Notes: generated by a model from the sequence alone, not told the origin. DNA of 64,000 nt from Sphingomonadales bacterium (GCA_028868535.1 JAGWUH010000009.1:1-64000); one strand, 5' to 3'; positions 36,914 through 46,540 are shown, counted from the first letter of the stretch. Translations and numbers: made by a program.

Positions 36914-38344
36914 ATGACAGTCGCGAAATCCCCCACCCCCGTCGAACCGCTGCAGATCGCAGGCGCGCCCAAAGTCGGCATGGTCAGCCTGGGCTGCCCC
37001 AAGGCGCTCGTCGATTCCGAGCGCATCCTGACGAAGCTGCGTGCCGACGGCTATGCGATGAGCGGCGATTATGCCGGCGCCGACGTGGTGCTGGTCAACA
37101 CCTGCGGCTTCCTCGATTCCGCCAAGGAGGAAAGCCTGGCCGCGATCGGCGAGGCCATCGCCGAGAACGGCCGCGTCATCGTCACCGGCTGCATGGGCAA
37201 CGAGGCGGAAGCGATCCGGGCACGCTTCCCCGACGTTCTCGCCGTCACGGGCGCGCACCAGTACGAGGCCGTGGTCGAGGCCGTGCACGAGGCCGCCCCG
37301 GCCGCGCGGGGGCCTTTCGTCGACCTCGTTCCGCCCCGGAATCCTGACGCCATCGAGGATGGCGGCATCAAGCTGACCCCGCGGCACTACAGCTACCTGA
37401 AGATTTCCGAAGGCTGCAACCACGCCTGCAGCTTCTGCATCATCCCCCAACTGCGCGGGCCCTTGAGCAGCCGCCGCATCGACGCGGTGCTGCGCGAGGC
37501 GGAAAAGCTGGTCGCCGCGGGCACCCGCGAACTGCTGGTGATCAGCCAGGACACCTCGGCTTACGGCCTCGATCTCGGCCATGCCGAATACCCGTGGAAG
37601 GGCCGCCAGGTCCGCACCCACATGACCGACCTGGCGCGGGAGCTCGGCGCGCTGCGCACGCCCGAAGGCATCCCGCCGTGGGTGCGTCTCCACTACGTCT
37701 ATCCCTATCCCCACGTCGAGGCGGTGATCCCGCTGATGGCCGAAGGGCTGGTCACGCCCTACCTCGACATCCCTTTCCAGCATGCCGCGCCCAATGTGCT
37801 GCGGGCGATGAAGCGCCCGGCCAACGAGGCCAGGGTGCTCGAACGGCTCAAGGCCTGGCGCGCGATCTGCCCGGATCTCGCGATCCGTTCCAGCTTCGTC
37901 GTCGGCTTCCCCGGCGAGACCGAGGCCGATTTCCAGTACCTGCTCGACTGGCTCGACGAGGCGCAGCTCGATCGCGTCGGCGCGTTCCGCTTCGAGCCGG
38001 TTGCGGGCGCGGCGGCCAACACCCTGCCCGATGCCGTCCCCGAGGCGGTCAAGGAGGAACGCTACGCCCGGCTGATGGATAAGACCGAGGCGATCAGCGC
38101 CGCACGGCTTGCCGCCAAGCTGGGCCGCACGCTCCCCGTCATCATCGACGAGGTCGGCGAACCGGACGAGGACGGCGATATCGGCGCCACCGGCCGCAGC
38201 CAGGCGGACGCGCCCGAGATCGACGGCGCCGTCTTCCTCCGCGACGTGCCCGCCTCGCTGCAGCCCGGCGCGATCGTCCCGGTGCTGATCGAGGACGCGG
38301 ATGCGCATGACCTGTTTGGCGTGATTGCATCGCACGCACGCTGA
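36914..38344 (+). CDS. rimO: Ribosomal protein S12 methylthiotransferase RimO
   Basis: Adds a methylthio group to Asp89 of S12. The 476-residue product has the N-terminal UPF0004 domain with three cluster cysteines ([31 protein letters not shown]), the radical SAM motif CNHACSFC and a C-terminal TRAM domain (about residues 405-476). [12 protein letters not shown] identifies RimO rather than MiaB. It ends about 120 bases before a strong terminator. Confidence 0.97.
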   Translation: MTVAKSPTPVEPLQIAGAPKVGMVSLGCPKALVDSERILTKLRADGYAMSGDYAGADVVLVNTCGFLDSAKEESLAAIGEAIAENGRVIVTGCMGNEAEAIRARFPDVLAVTGAHQYEAVVEAVHEAAPAARGPFVDLVPPRNPDAIEDGGIKLTPRHYSYLKISEGCNHACSFCIIPQLRGPLSSRRIDAVLREAEKLVAAGTRELLVISQDTSAYGLDLGHAEYPWKGRQVRTHMTDLARELGALRTPEGIPPWVRLHYVYPYPHVEAVIPLMAEGLVTPYLDIPFQHAAPNVLRAMKRPANEARVLERLKAWRAICPDLAIRSSFVVGFPGETEADFQYLLDWLDEAQLDRVGAFRFEPVAGAAANTLPDAVPEAVKEERYARLMDKTEAISAARLAAKLGRTLPVIIDEVGEPDEDGDIGATGRSQADAPEIDGAVFLRDVPASLQPGAIVPVLIEDADAHDLFGVIASHAR

Positions 38345-38461
38345 AACGGCGTTCCCGGTTGCAATCCACGCAACAGCCGAGGCACTTTTCGCACTTGCAG
38401 CAATGTCAGTATTCGCGTCTAAGGAACGGGCCTTTCAGGCATCCTCTCCCAAACTTTAATG

Positions 38462-38492
38462 GGGCCGGTCGCAAGATCGGCCCTTTCTTTTT
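38462..38492 (+). terminator. Rho-independent terminator downstream of rimO
   Basis: GGGCCGGTC-GCAA-GATCGGCCC forms a 9-bp stem (one G-T pair) with a GCAA loop, followed by TTTCTTTTT. It reads in the rimO direction and lies before the converging corA gene. Confidence 0.9.
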
Positions 38493-38556
38493 GCGAAGGC
38501 GAAGCGTCGCCCATACTGACGGGCGCGGCCGCCCCGCCGTAACGCCGCCACTTCTT

Positions 38557-39531
38557 TCAGAGCCAGCCGATCCGCCGGAACCGCCAGTAAAGACCGCCGC
38601 AGATCGCCGCCATCGCCCCTACGACCGCGAAGTAGCCAAACCGCCAGTGCAGCTCGGGCATGAACTCGAAGTTCATGCCATAGACCCCGGCGATCGCCGT
38701 CGGCACCGCCAGGATCGCCGCCCACGCCGCCAGCTGCCGGGTCATGTCGCCCTGCCGATGCTGCTCGAGCAGCGACGCGGTCTCGACCACGCTCGCCAGC
38801 GTTTCCTTCAGCCCGCCCAGCCGGATCATAGTCCGCCGGACATGGTCGAGCACGTCGCGGAACCACACCCGCGCCGCCGGATCGACCACTGGCAGGTCCA
38901 CCGTCGACAGCCGCTCGCAGACTTCCTCCATCGGGCCGATGATCCGCTCGAACCGCCGCAGCCGCCGCCGCAGGCGGAAGATACGCCGGATCGTCGAAGG
39001 CTGCGGGAACGCCTCGATCGCCGCCTCCTCGATCTGCTGCACCGAATCCTCCATCCGGTCGAGGATCGGCTGGTAGCCATCGACGATGAAGTCGAGGATC
39101 GCATGCGCGACATAATCGATCCCCTCGGCCAGCCGCAGCGGATCGGCCTCCAGCCGGCGCCGCAGCGTGGCATGGTCCCGCACCGACCCGAACCGCACCG
39201 TCACCAGGAAATCCGCCCCCAGGAACAACGCGGTCTGGCCGTAGCCGATGTTGTCCCCCTCCTCGACCGCCGCCGTCCTGGCGGCGATGAACAACTGCGC
39301 GCCGTAGATGTCCACCTTGGGCATCTGCTGTGGATTCAGCGCATCCTCCACGGCCAGCGGGTGCAGCCCGAACTGGCTGGCGACCAGCGCCATCTCGTCC
39401 GCGTCGGGCTCGGCCAGGCCGATCCAGTCGAACGAACCGGCGGGCAGCGGCGGCCGCGCCACGCCATCGACGCGGACTGCGTGTTCGGACGGCTTTCCAG
39501 CGGCATAGCGGCGGGCGGCGATGATCGTCAT
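38557..39531 (-). CDS. corA: CorA-family magnesium/divalent-cation channel
   Basis: A 324-residue protein: cytoplasmic alpha/beta funnel, long stalk helices (about residues 150-270) and two C-terminal membrane helices (WAAILAVPTAIAGVYGMNFEFMPEL and FGYFAVVGAMAAICGGLYW). The GMN signature is intact. CorA channels import Mg2+, sometimes Co2+ or Ni2+; the loop here (FEFMPEL) is typical. The start MTIIAARRY is chosen over the longer frame, which covers the divergent monooxygenase start. Confidence 0.93.
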   Translation of the reverse strand: MTIIAARRYAAGKPSEHAVRVDGVARPPLPAGSFDWIGLAEPDADEMALVASQFGLHPLAVEDALNPQQMPKVDIYGAQLFIAARTAAVEEGDNIGYGQTALFLGADFLVTVRFGSVRDHATLRRRLEADPLRLAEGIDYVAHAILDFIVDGYQPILDRMEDSVQQIEEAAIEAFPQPSTIRRIFRLRRRLRRFERIIGPMEEVCERLSTVDLPVVDPAARVWFRDVLDHVRRTMIRLGGLKETLASVVETASLLEQHRQGDMTRQLAAWAAILAVPTAIAGVYGMNFEFMPELHWRFGYFAVVGAMAAICGGLYWRFRRIGWL

Positions 39532-39614
39532 GGCGGCGGCTTGTGGCATTCGCCGCCGCCACTGGCAACTCGCCGACCGCCGTGGCATGGCGGGCACGCA
39601 GCGGGAGGCCCGGG

Positions 39615-41090
39615 ATGAGCCAGGATACGATTCTCGACGTAGCCATTGTCGGCGCCGGCATCTCCGGCATCGGTTTCGCCGCCAGGCTCGGCCGCGAGCT
39701 GCCGCACAAGCGCTTCGTCGTGCTGGAGCGGCGCAGCCGCGTCGGCGGCACCTGGGACCTGTTCCGCTATCCCGGTATCCGCTCCGACAGCGACATGTAC
39801 ACGCTGGGCTTCAGCTTCGCGCCGTGGCGCAGCGACAACGCGGTGGGCAGCGGCGCGGCGATCCGAGACTATCTGGAGCAGGTCGCGCACGATTTCGGCG
39901 TCGCCCCGCACATCCGCTTCGACACGCGGATCACCGGGGCCGACTGGAATTCCAGCGCGCAATGCTGGGAGCTGGCGATCGCCGATGCCCCGCCGGTGCG
40001 GGCGCGCTTCCTCTACCTCGGCGCCGGCTACTACGATCACGACCGGCCCCACGACGCGGCCATACCGGGCCTTGCCGCGTTTGGTGGTGAGGTAATCCAT
40101 CCCCAGTTCTGGCCGGCGGATCGCGACCTGGCGGGCAAGCGCGTCGTGGTGATCGGCTCGGGCGCCACGGCAGTGTCGCTGGTGCCGGCCCTGGCGGCAG
40201 CGGGCGCGGCGGTGACGATGCTTCAGCGCACGCCGACCTGGTACCTGATCCTGCCCAGCAAGGACCGCATGGCCCGGCTGGCGCGACGGCTGCTGCCGGC
40301 GGGCTGGGCGCACCGGCTGATCCGTGCCCGCAACGCGCGCTTGCAGGACATGGTCTACAAGCGCAGCCGCAGCGATCCGGAGGGGCTTGCCGCCTGGCTC
40401 AAGGGCAATGTCCGCCGCGCGCTTGGCGATGCGTGGAACGAGGCGGATTTCACGCCCCCCTACGCGCCGTGGGACCAGCGCCTGTGCCTGGTTCCCGATG
40501 CCGACCTGTTCCGCACGATCCGCAAGGGGCGCGCCAGGGTCGTCACCGGCGCGATCGCGCAGGTGGAATCCGACAGCATCGTCCTGGACGATGGCCGGCG
40601 GATCGCGGCCGACGTCATCGTTACCGCCACCGGACTGGCGCTGGCGCCGCTGGGGGGCATTGCCGTCCGGGTCGACGGGACGCCGGTGAACCTGGGTGAG
40701 CGCTGGTGGTATCGCGACTGCATGTTCTCCAACCTGCCGAACTTCGCCGCGCTGTTCGGCTACCTCAACGCCGGGTGGACGCTGCGGGTGGAGATCGTTG
40801 CCGATTACCTGTGCCGCCTGCTGCTCCAGATGGATGCCTGGGGCGCCCGCGTGGTGACGCCGGTCCTGCCCCCCGACCGCGAGCCCGAGGCCGCGGACCT
40901 GTTCGCCGGGTTCTCGTCGGGTTATCTGCAGCGCGGCGCGCACCTGCTGCCGCGCAATGCGGCGAAAGGCCCCTGGCGGCTGGAGATGGACCACTTCACC
41001 GATCGCGCGATGCTGGCCGATGCCCCGTTGGACGATGAATGGCTGCGCTACGAGCGTGCGCCGCTTGTCGAATCCGGCGCAAGCACCTAA
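39615..41090 (+). CDS. Flavin-containing (Baeyer-Villiger-type) monooxygenase
   Basis: A 491-residue class B flavoprotein monooxygenase. FAD site VAIVGAGISGIGFAARL, then LERRSRVGGTWDLFRYPGIRSDSDMYTLGFSF, which holds the conserved GGTW...YPG...D segment of BVMOs and FMOs, and a second Rossmann motif VVVIGSGATAVSLVPAL for NADPH. It oxidises ketones or N/S atoms; the substrate is unknown. GGGAGG precedes ATG 39615. Confidence 0.92.
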   Translation: MSQDTILDVAIVGAGISGIGFAARLGRELPHKRFVVLERRSRVGGTWDLFRYPGIRSDSDMYTLGFSFAPWRSDNAVGSGAAIRDYLEQVAHDFGVAPHIRFDTRITGADWNSSAQCWELAIADAPPVRARFLYLGAGYYDHDRPHDAAIPGLAAFGGEVIHPQFWPADRDLAGKRVVVIGSGATAVSLVPALAAAGAAVTMLQRTPTWYLILPSKDRMARLARRLLPAGWAHRLIRARNARLQDMVYKRSRSDPEGLAAWLKGNVRRALGDAWNEADFTPPYAPWDQRLCLVPDADLFRTIRKGRARVVTGAIAQVESDSIVLDDGRRIAADVIVTATGLALAPLGGIAVRVDGTPVNLGERWWYRDCMFSNLPNFAALFGYLNAGWTLRVEIVADYLCRLLLQMDAWGARVVTPVLPPDREPEAADLFAGFSSGYLQRGAHLLPRNAAKGPWRLEMDHFTDRAMLADAPLDDEWLRYERAPLVESGAST

Positions 41091-41099
41091 CCCGCGCGC

Positions 41100-41867
41100 A
41101 TGGCCGATTCCGCTTCCAACCGCATCTGGACCGCCGCGCTGATCGTGATCGGCGACGAGATTCTCTCGGGCCGAACGCACGACAAGAACATCGCCCAGGT
41201 CGCGACCTGGCTCGGCGTGCAGGGCATCCGCCTGAAGGAGGTGCGCGTGGTCGCCGATGACACCGCCGCCATCGTCGAGGCGGTCAACACGCTGCGGGCG
41301 CGCAATGACTACCTGTTCACCACCGGCGGCATCGGCCCGACCCACGACGACATCACCGTCGACGCGATCGCAGAGGCCCTGGGCGTGGGCGTCGTCGTCC
41401 ATCCGGAGGCACGGGCGATCCTCAGCGGCTATTACGAAACGCGCGGCGGCCTCAACGAGGCGCGGCTGCGCATGGCGCGGGTGCCCGCCGGCGCGGAGCT
41501 GATCCCCAACCGCTATACCGGCGCGCCCGGCATCCGTTTCGGCAACGTCTTCATCATGGCCGGCGTGCCGTCGATCACCGCCGGCATGCTCGATGCGCTG
41601 TCGGGCACGTTGGAAGGCGGCGCGGTGCTGCTGTCGGAAACGGTCGGCTGCTGGGTGGGGGAGAGTGAAGTCGCCGACCTGCTGCGGCAGACCGAGAAGG
41701 ACCACGCGACGTGCCAGATCGGTTCCTACCCGTTCTGGAAGGATGGCCGCACCGGTGCCAATTTCGTGATCCGCTCGGTCGATGCGGAAGATCTCGCCGC
41801 TTGCAGCCGCGCACTGATGGCGGGACTCGCGGCCCTGGGCCGCCCCGGCGAGCCCGGCGGCATTTGA
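41100..41867 (+). CDS. Molybdopterin-binding/CinA N-terminal domain protein
   Basis: A 255-residue single-domain protein with the MoaB/Mog fold: ALIVIGDEILSGRTHDKN, FTTGGIGPTHDDITVDAIAEALG and IMAGVPSITAGML. Related CinA proteins hydrolyse ADP-ribose or NMN using an extra C-terminal domain that is absent here. It starts nine bases after the monooxygenase stop, and the following TTG overlaps its stop. Confidence 0.9.
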   Translation: MADSASNRIWTAALIVIGDEILSGRTHDKNIAQVATWLGVQGIRLKEVRVVADDTAAIVEAVNTLRARNDYLFTTGGIGPTHDDITVDAIAEALGVGVVVHPEARAILSGYYETRGGLNEARLRMARVPAGAELIPNRYTGAPGIRFGNVFIMAGVPSITAGMLDALSGTLEGGAVLLSETVGCWVGESEVADLLRQTEKDHATCQIGSYPFWKDGRTGANFVIRSVDAEDLAACSRALMAGLAALGRPGEPGGI

Positions 41868-42415
41868 GCCTCGCCGCCGTCCTGCCAGTGCTCGTGGCGG
41901 GCATGCCGGGCCCCTCCCCGGTCCTGGCCGATCTCGAACGCAAGCTCGATTCGGAGCCGAGCGCGACGCGTGCGTTGACCGCATGGTGCGGCGAACGCGG
42001 CATGGCCGGTGGCGACGCGCCGCGCATCACGGCGGCACGGCAGCGCGACCGCCTGCCCTTGCCGCCCGATGGCCGGGCGCTGCTGGCACTTGGCCCGGAC
42101 GAGGCGCATGGCTTCCGGCACGTGCGGCTGGCCTGCAACGGCATCGTCCTGTCCGAGGCCTACAACTGGTACGTGCCTGCCCGGCTGTCGGAGGGCATGA
42201 AAGCGGAGCTTGCGGCGACGGGTACCCCTTTCGGCACGGTGGTGGCGCCGCTGCGGTTCAGCCGCACCGCGCTGGCCAGCGCGCGGGGGCGTGGCGCGGG
42301 CTGCCCGCGTGGCACCGTGCTCAGCCGGCGGGCGTTGCTGCGACTGCCCGACGGCCGCGCGCTGGCGCTGCTGGTCGAGTGCTACACCGCCGCGACGATC
42401 GCGCGTGGAGCGTGA
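41864..42415 (+). CDS. Exported protein with possible chorismate-lyase-like fold
   Basis: A 183-residue product if started at the TTG that overlaps the upstream stop (TTGA); the N terminus is then signal-like (LAAVLPVLVAGMPGPSPVLA). The core HGFRHVRLACNGIVLSEAYNWYVPARLS, then GTPFGTVVAPL, resembles UbiC/chorismate-lyase-like proteins in order and composition, from memory. Its stop overlaps the yqgE ATG. An ATG 13 codons in is an alternative start. Confidence 0.6.
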   Translation: MSLAAVLPVLVAGMPGPSPVLADLERKLDSEPSATRALTAWCGERGMAGGDAPRITAARQRDRLPLPPDGRALLALGPDEAHGFRHVRLACNGIVLSEAYNWYVPARLSEGMKAELAATGTPFGTVVAPLRFSRTALASARGRGAGCPRGTVLSRRALLRLPDGRALALLVECYTAATIARGA

Positions 42416-43017
42416 TGCCCCTTTCCGCGCGGCCCGGCGCTTCCTACATTCAGCCGATGACCGAAGCAGAGTACCTGAACGGGCGGCTGCTGCTGGCCCT
42501 GCCCGGGATGCCCGATCCGCGTTTCGCGCGGTCGGCGATCGCCATGGTCGCGCACGACGCCAACGGGGCGCTGGGCATCGGCGTCGGCATGCTGGCTGGC
42601 GATATCCGCCTGCACCGCCTGCTCGAGGACCTGGAGATCGAACCGGGGCTTGCCCCCGATGTGCCGGTGCTGCTGGGCGGTCCGGTCGAAACGCAGCGCG
42701 GCTTCGTGCTGCACAGTGCCGACTGGACCAGCCCGGCCACCATCGACGCCGGGCCGATCGGGGCGCTGACCACCTCGATCGACGTGCTCCGCGCTATTGC
42801 CGAAGGCCAGGGGCCGGCCAAGTGGCTGGTCGCGCTGGGTTATGCCGGTTGGGGCGCCGGGCAGCTCGACGGCGAGATGGCCCGCCACGGCTGGCACGCC
42901 GCCACCGGCCGGCCGGAGATCATCTTCGACACGCCGGTGGAAAAGCGCTGGGAAGCGGCCTGGCGCGCCGAGGGCATCGATCCGGCGCTGCTGTCGGAAA
43001 CTTCGGGACACGCCTGA
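42415..43017 (+). CDS. yqgE: YqgE/AlgH family protein
   Basis: A 200-residue UPF0301 protein: LNGRLLLALPGMPDPRFARSAIAMVAHDANGALGIGVG is the family opening, followed by VLLGGPVETQRGFVLHS and ALGYAGWGAGQLDGEM. The fold is known but the function is not settled. The start at 42415 has GGAG four bases upstream; MTEAEYLNG (42457) is the shorter form usual in the family. Confidence 0.93.
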   Translation: MPLSARPGASYIQPMTEAEYLNGRLLLALPGMPDPRFARSAIAMVAHDANGALGIGVGMLAGDIRLHRLLEDLEIEPGLAPDVPVLLGGPVETQRGFVLHSADWTSPATIDAGPIGALTTSIDVLRAIAEGQGPAKWLVALGYAGWGAGQLDGEMARHGWHAATGRPEIIFDTPVEKRWEAAWRAEGIDPALLSETSGHA

Positions 43018-43045
43018 AACCGGAACCGTCGGGGGGAAAGAAGCC

Positions 43046-43516
43046 ATGCCGTCGCGCCGCGAACTGATCGCGATGACGCCCGAGGAAGTGCGCGAATACC
43101 TGCTCGCGCAGCAGCGCATCATCCTGATCTCCAACGGGGCGAGCGGGTTTCCGCATCCGGCGCCGATGAACTATGGCCTCGACGGGCAGGGCCGGGTGCT
43201 GATACTGACGTTCGCCAAGAGCCAGAAGGTGCGCAATCTCGAGCGGGACCCGCGGGCGACGTTGCTGGTCGAATCGGGGCGGGTCTACCAGGAACTGAAG
43301 TCGGTGATCCTTTACTGCCGGACCGAGATCATCCACCCCGGACCGGACTTCGATGCGGCGCGCGATTCGTTCACCACGAAGGCGCAGACGCGGACGGCGC
43401 AGACGCCGGAAATGCTGGAGCAGATCGCGGAATCGATGAAGAAGCGCGTGTGCCTGCGTTTCACCCCGGAGCGCGTGATTTCCTGGGATCATGCCAAGCT
43501 GGCAGGCAAGTACTGA
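43046..43516 (+). CDS. Pyridoxamine 5'-phosphate oxidase-like flavoprotein
   Basis: A 156-residue split-barrel protein. LLAQQRIILISNGASGFPHPAPMNYGLDGQGRVLILTFAKSQKVRNLERDPRATLLVE fits the PPOX/F420-or-FMN family N-terminal half. It binds FMN, F420 or heme in known relatives; which is unclear. GGGGGG lies nine bases before the ATG. It converges on the porin-like gene. Confidence 0.85.
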   Translation: MPSRRELIAMTPEEVREYLLAQQRIILISNGASGFPHPAPMNYGLDGQGRVLILTFAKSQKVRNLERDPRATLLVESGRVYQELKSVILYCRTEIIHPGPDFDAARDSFTTKAQTRTAQTPEMLEQIAESMKKRVCLRFTPERVISWDHAKLAGKY

Positions 43517-43519
43517 CCG

Positions 43520-44722
43520 TCACGGCACGCCCTTGGTGAGGATCACGCGGAGTCCCAGCACGAGCGCGTTGGGGATTCCGCCGAAGCCGCCGGGATTGAC
43601 CACCCATTGCAGGTCGGGCTGAACGGTCAGCCAACCGGCGACACGGTGCTGCACCGTCCATTCGAAGGTGGTCTCCGCCCCAGCCGCGCTGCCGGCCCGG
43701 TCGTTCATGCGGGCATGGGCGATCGCGAAGCCCAGCGCATCGTCGGGGCAGGCCGCCCAGAATCCCGAAGCGACCAGGCCACCGCCGAGATAGGCCCGGA
43801 CCGCGTCGGTGGCCGCATCGCCGATCGCGGCGCGGGTCCAGCCTTTCAGCTGCAGGCCGTCCTTGTGATCGACCAGGTTGGCTTCGACGGTGGCGAAGCC
43901 GCCGCTGGCGCCGCGGCGGTCGGCGCTGCCGTCGAGCGCGGGGAGCCGGGAGGTGAAGTGCCATCCGCCGACGGCGATGCGGCCCCAGGCGCGGGTCAGG
44001 TCGGCTTCGGCGATGGCAAGCACGCCGTTGTCGCGGCTGAAGCTGAAGTTGGGTTCGCCGGCGCGCGCGGGATCTCCCGGTCGGCCGTTGAACACGCCGG
44101 CGCGGACCTTCCAGCCGGCGGCGGCGTCGAACAGCGAGACGATCGCGCCGAGGGTGGTATCGGGCGACGAGCCGGCACCGTCGAGCCCGGCGCCGGACAG
44201 TTCCGGGCCCATGCCGTGCGAGGCGTGGACGAACAGCGCGCCGACGTTCTGTTCATCGAAATCGAGGTTGCTGTCGATGATGCCGACCTTGAGCGCGGCG
44301 TGGGCAGAGCTGGCCTGGACCCAGGCGTTGACGACGCGGAGGGTGCGATCGAATTCGATGTTCGACACGCCCTGGACGTCGCCGGCGAGCGCGGAGATCG
44401 ACTGGCCATTGATCGCGGCGATATCGAGCTGGGCGGAAAGCCAGGGCAACGCGCCGGCGCTGCCGTCGTACTGCGCGCGCAAGTCGGCGCGGGCCAGCAC
44501 GCGGGTGCCACGCGCGGCGCCGCCGCTGGCGACGCCCATCGTGTCGACCAGCGCCGCGGCGTCGACAGTGAGCGGGGGGGCGGCGTCCTCGGCACGGACG
44601 TTGCCCGGGGACAGCGCCAGCAGGCTGCCGGCCAGGGCCGCCGCCACGCGTCCCGTCCCGGCACAGGCCGGCGGGGCGTCACCCTTGCCGGCTTGCCGGC
44701 GGAACGGTAGTTTCCAAGCCAT
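43520..44722 (-). CDS. OprB-type carbohydrate-porin-like outer membrane protein
   Basis: A 400-residue protein: a signal peptide after a basic start (VAAALAGSLLALSPGNVRA), then alternating strands rich in Gly/Ala/Asp without long helices. Segments such as FNGRPGDPARAGEPNFSFSRDNGVLAIAEADL and the terminal GLRVILTKG resemble OprB/SphB-type porins. It probably passes sugars or small solutes. GGGAG stands ten bases before ATG 44722, which shares the CCATGG with the divergent gene. Confidence 0.75.
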   Translation of the reverse strand: MAWKLPFRRQAGKGDAPPACAGTGRVAAALAGSLLALSPGNVRAEDAAPPLTVDAAALVDTMGVASGGAARGTRVLARADLRAQYDGSAGALPWLSAQLDIAAINGQSISALAGDVQGVSNIEFDRTLRVVNAWVQASSAHAALKVGIIDSNLDFDEQNVGALFVHASHGMGPELSGAGLDGAGSSPDTTLGAIVSLFDAAAGWKVRAGVFNGRPGDPARAGEPNFSFSRDNGVLAIAEADLTRAWGRIAVGGWHFTSRLPALDGSADRRGASGGFATVEANLVDHKDGLQLKGWTRAAIGDAATDAVRAYLGGGLVASGFWAACPDDALGFAIAHARMNDRAGSAAGAETTFEWTVQHRVAGWLTVQPDLQWVVNPGGFGGIPNALVLGLRVILTKGVP

Positions 44723-45035
44723 GGTCCGCAAGCTCCCGATCATCGCCCTGTCTGCCCTCTCCCTTTCGGCGCTGGCGATCAGCACCGCTGCCGGCGCCAC
44801 CGCGGCGCCGACGGGCGATCCGTGGCGGCAGACCGCGATCGTCGCGGCCGACCTTCACGCTCGCCTTGCCGCGCAACCCGTCCCGGCCGCGAATGTGCGG
44901 CTGGAACTGGCCCGGCTGGCGGCGCTGCGCGGCACGCTGGCCGCGGAGCGCCGCGTCCAGGGCGGCGTGCTTTCCGCCGAGCAGCGGGCGCGCGCATTCG
45001 GCCGGCTGGAGGCCATCGAACGCGCGGCACGCTGA
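44721..45035 (+). CDS. Small exported protein of unknown function
   Basis: A 104-residue product with a signal peptide (LPIIALSALSLSALAISTAAGA). The mature part is helical, Ala/Arg/Leu-rich (VRLELARLAALRGTLAAERR), with no Cys. Its ATG overlaps the divergent porin ATG by two bases inside CCATGG, and no good Shine-Dalgarno precedes it. It is unlike any family I know. Confidence 0.6.
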   Translation: MVRKLPIIALSALSLSALAISTAAGATAAPTGDPWRQTAIVAADLHARLAAQPVPAANVRLELARLAALRGTLAAERRVQGGVLSAEQRARAFGRLEAIERAAR

Positions 45036-45198
45036 GCGGCGGGCGGTTTCCCGCTGTGCCAATTTGTATCAGGAAGTGGTCGACCGGCGCTTTCGCCGGG
45101 TGATCGCATTCGTCCCTAGGGGACGTTCGCGGATGTTTTCATCCCGTCAACAATGATGGTGCTCCGGTTAACCATGCCGCGCAACCCTCTGAACCGTC

Positions 45199-45236
45199 AA
45201 AGAGAAAGGCCGGGAGGGTTTCCCCTCCCGGCCTTT
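45199..45236 (-). terminator. Rho-independent terminator of rplK-rplA
   Basis: On the minus strand AAAGGCCGGGAGGG-GAAA-CCCTCCCGGCCTTT gives a perfect 14-bp stem with a GAAA loop, followed by CTCTTT. It lies 26 bases after the rplA stop and so separates rplKA from any rplJL. Confidence 0.93.
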
Positions 45237-45261
45237 CGCGTGTCCGGAGCGGCGGGCTGGA

Positions 45262-45963
45262 TCAGCCGCCGTGAACCTGGGCAACATCGATCTTGAGGCC
45301 GGGGCCCATCGACGAGGACAGGCCGACCTTGCGGACGTACTTGCCCTTGGCGCCGGCCGGCTTGGCCTTGACGATGGCGTCGACGAAAGCGTCGAAGTTG
45401 GCGCGCAGCGCCTCGTTCGAGAACGAGAGCTTGCCGATGCCGCCGTGGATGATGCCCGCCTTCTCGACGCGGAACTCGATCTGGCCGCTCTTGGCAGCCT
45501 TGACCGCGTCCGCGACGTTCGGGGTGACGGTGCCGAGCTTGGGGTTCGGCATCAGGCCCTTCGGACCCAGCACCTTGCCGAGGCGGCCGACGATGCCCAT
45601 CATGTCCGGCGTGGCGATGACGCGGCCATAATCGAGGTTGCCGGCCTGCATGTCTTCGAGCAGGTCCTCGGCACCGACCTTGTCGGCGCCGGCGGCGAGC
45701 GCGGCCTCGGCCTTGTCGCCACGGGCGAACACGGCGACCTTGACGTCCTTGCCGGTGCCCGAGGGCAGCACGACCATGCCGCGGACCATCTGGTCCGCAT
45801 GGCGCGGATCGACGCCGAGGTTCAGCGAGACTTCGAGGCTCTCGTCGAACTTGGCGCTCTTGAGGTCCTTGAGGAGCTGGATGGCTTCATCGACGCCGTG
45901 CAGCGCCTGGTTGTCACCCAGCTTTTCGACGAGCGACTTCTGCTTCTTGGTCAGCTTGGCCAT
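45262..45963 (-). CDS. rplA: 50S ribosomal protein L1
   Basis: Forms the L1 stalk of the 50S subunit and represses its own operon by binding the leader mRNA. The 233-residue protein starts MAKLTKKQK and carries [25 protein letters not shown] and the L1 signature [22 protein letters not shown]. It follows rplK by four bases and ends before a strong terminator. Confidence 0.98.
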   Translation of the reverse strand: MAKLTKKQKSLVEKLGDNQALHGVDEAIQLLKDLKSAKFDESLEVSLNLGVDPRHADQMVRGMVVLPSGTGKDVKVAVFARGDKAEAALAAGADKVGAEDLLEDMQAGNLDYGRVIATPDMMGIVGRLGKVLGPKGLMPNPKLGTVTPNVADAVKAAKSGQIEFRVEKAGIIHGGIGKLSFSNEALRANFDAFVDAIVKAKPAGAKGKYVRKVGLSSSMGPGLKIDVAQVHGG

Positions 45964-45967
45964 CGGA

Positions 45968-46399
45968 TCAGCCCTCCACCACGGTGAGGCCCATCGCGCG
46001 GGCGGAGCCTTCGATGATCTTCGTCGCCGATTCGAGATCGTTGGCGTTGAGATCCTTCATCTTGATCGTCGCGACTTCGGCGAGCTGGGCGCGCGTGATC
46101 GTTCCGGCGGACACCTTGCCCGGCTCCTTCGAGCCCGACTTCAGCTTGATCGCCTGCTTGATCAGGTAGGTCGCCGGCGGCGTCTTGGTGACGAAGCTGA
46201 ACGAACGATCGGCATAGACGGTGATGATGGTGGGCAGCGGCGTGCCCTTCTCGATCTCCTGCGTGGCGGCATTGAACGCCTTGCAGAATTCCATGATGTT
46301 GACGCCGCGCTGACCCAGCGCCGGGCCGATCGGCGGCGACGGGTTGGCGGCGCCGGCGGCCACCTGCAGCTTGATGTAGCCTACTTCCTTCTTGGCCAT
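45968..46399 (-). CDS. rplK: 50S ribosomal protein L11
   Basis: Builds the GTPase-associated centre with 23S rRNA. The 143-residue protein starts [43 protein letters not shown], all canonical, and has AAAGGAGG six bases upstream. It is first in a two-gene unit; secE and nusG, usually just before it, are not here. Confidence 0.98.
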   Translation of the reverse strand: MAKKEVGYIKLQVAAGAANPSPPIGPALGQRGVNIMEFCKAFNAATQEIEKGTPLPTIITVYADRSFSFVTKTPPATYLIKQAIKLKSGSKEPGKVSAGTITRAQLAEVATIKMKDLNANDLESATKIIEGSARAMGLTVVEG

Positions 46400-46512
46400 G
46401 ACGGCCTCCTTTCATCCTGTCGGGCCGGGGAAACCCCGCCCTCAGATCAAGCGGTCAAGCAGGGCGCGAACGCCCCTCCCGCACGGATTCCCGAGTTGCC
46501 CGGGAGCGCGCG

Positions 46513-46540
46513 CGTCTAGCGGAACGGGCGCGGAATGCAA
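46513..46540 (-). promoter_or_regulatory. Promoter of rplK-rplA
   Basis: On the minus strand TTGCAT, a 16-bp spacer and TAGACG in the context GCTAGACG. GCTAGA-type -10 boxes seem common at strong sphingomonad promoters from memory. The leader of about 110 bases could hold the L1 autoregulation site, which I could not fold with confidence. Confidence 0.5.

Noticed and set aside
39528-41984. 818-residue minus-strand ORF
   Set aside because: It is the shadow of the monooxygenase and CinA-like genes, which have clear motifs on the plus strand.
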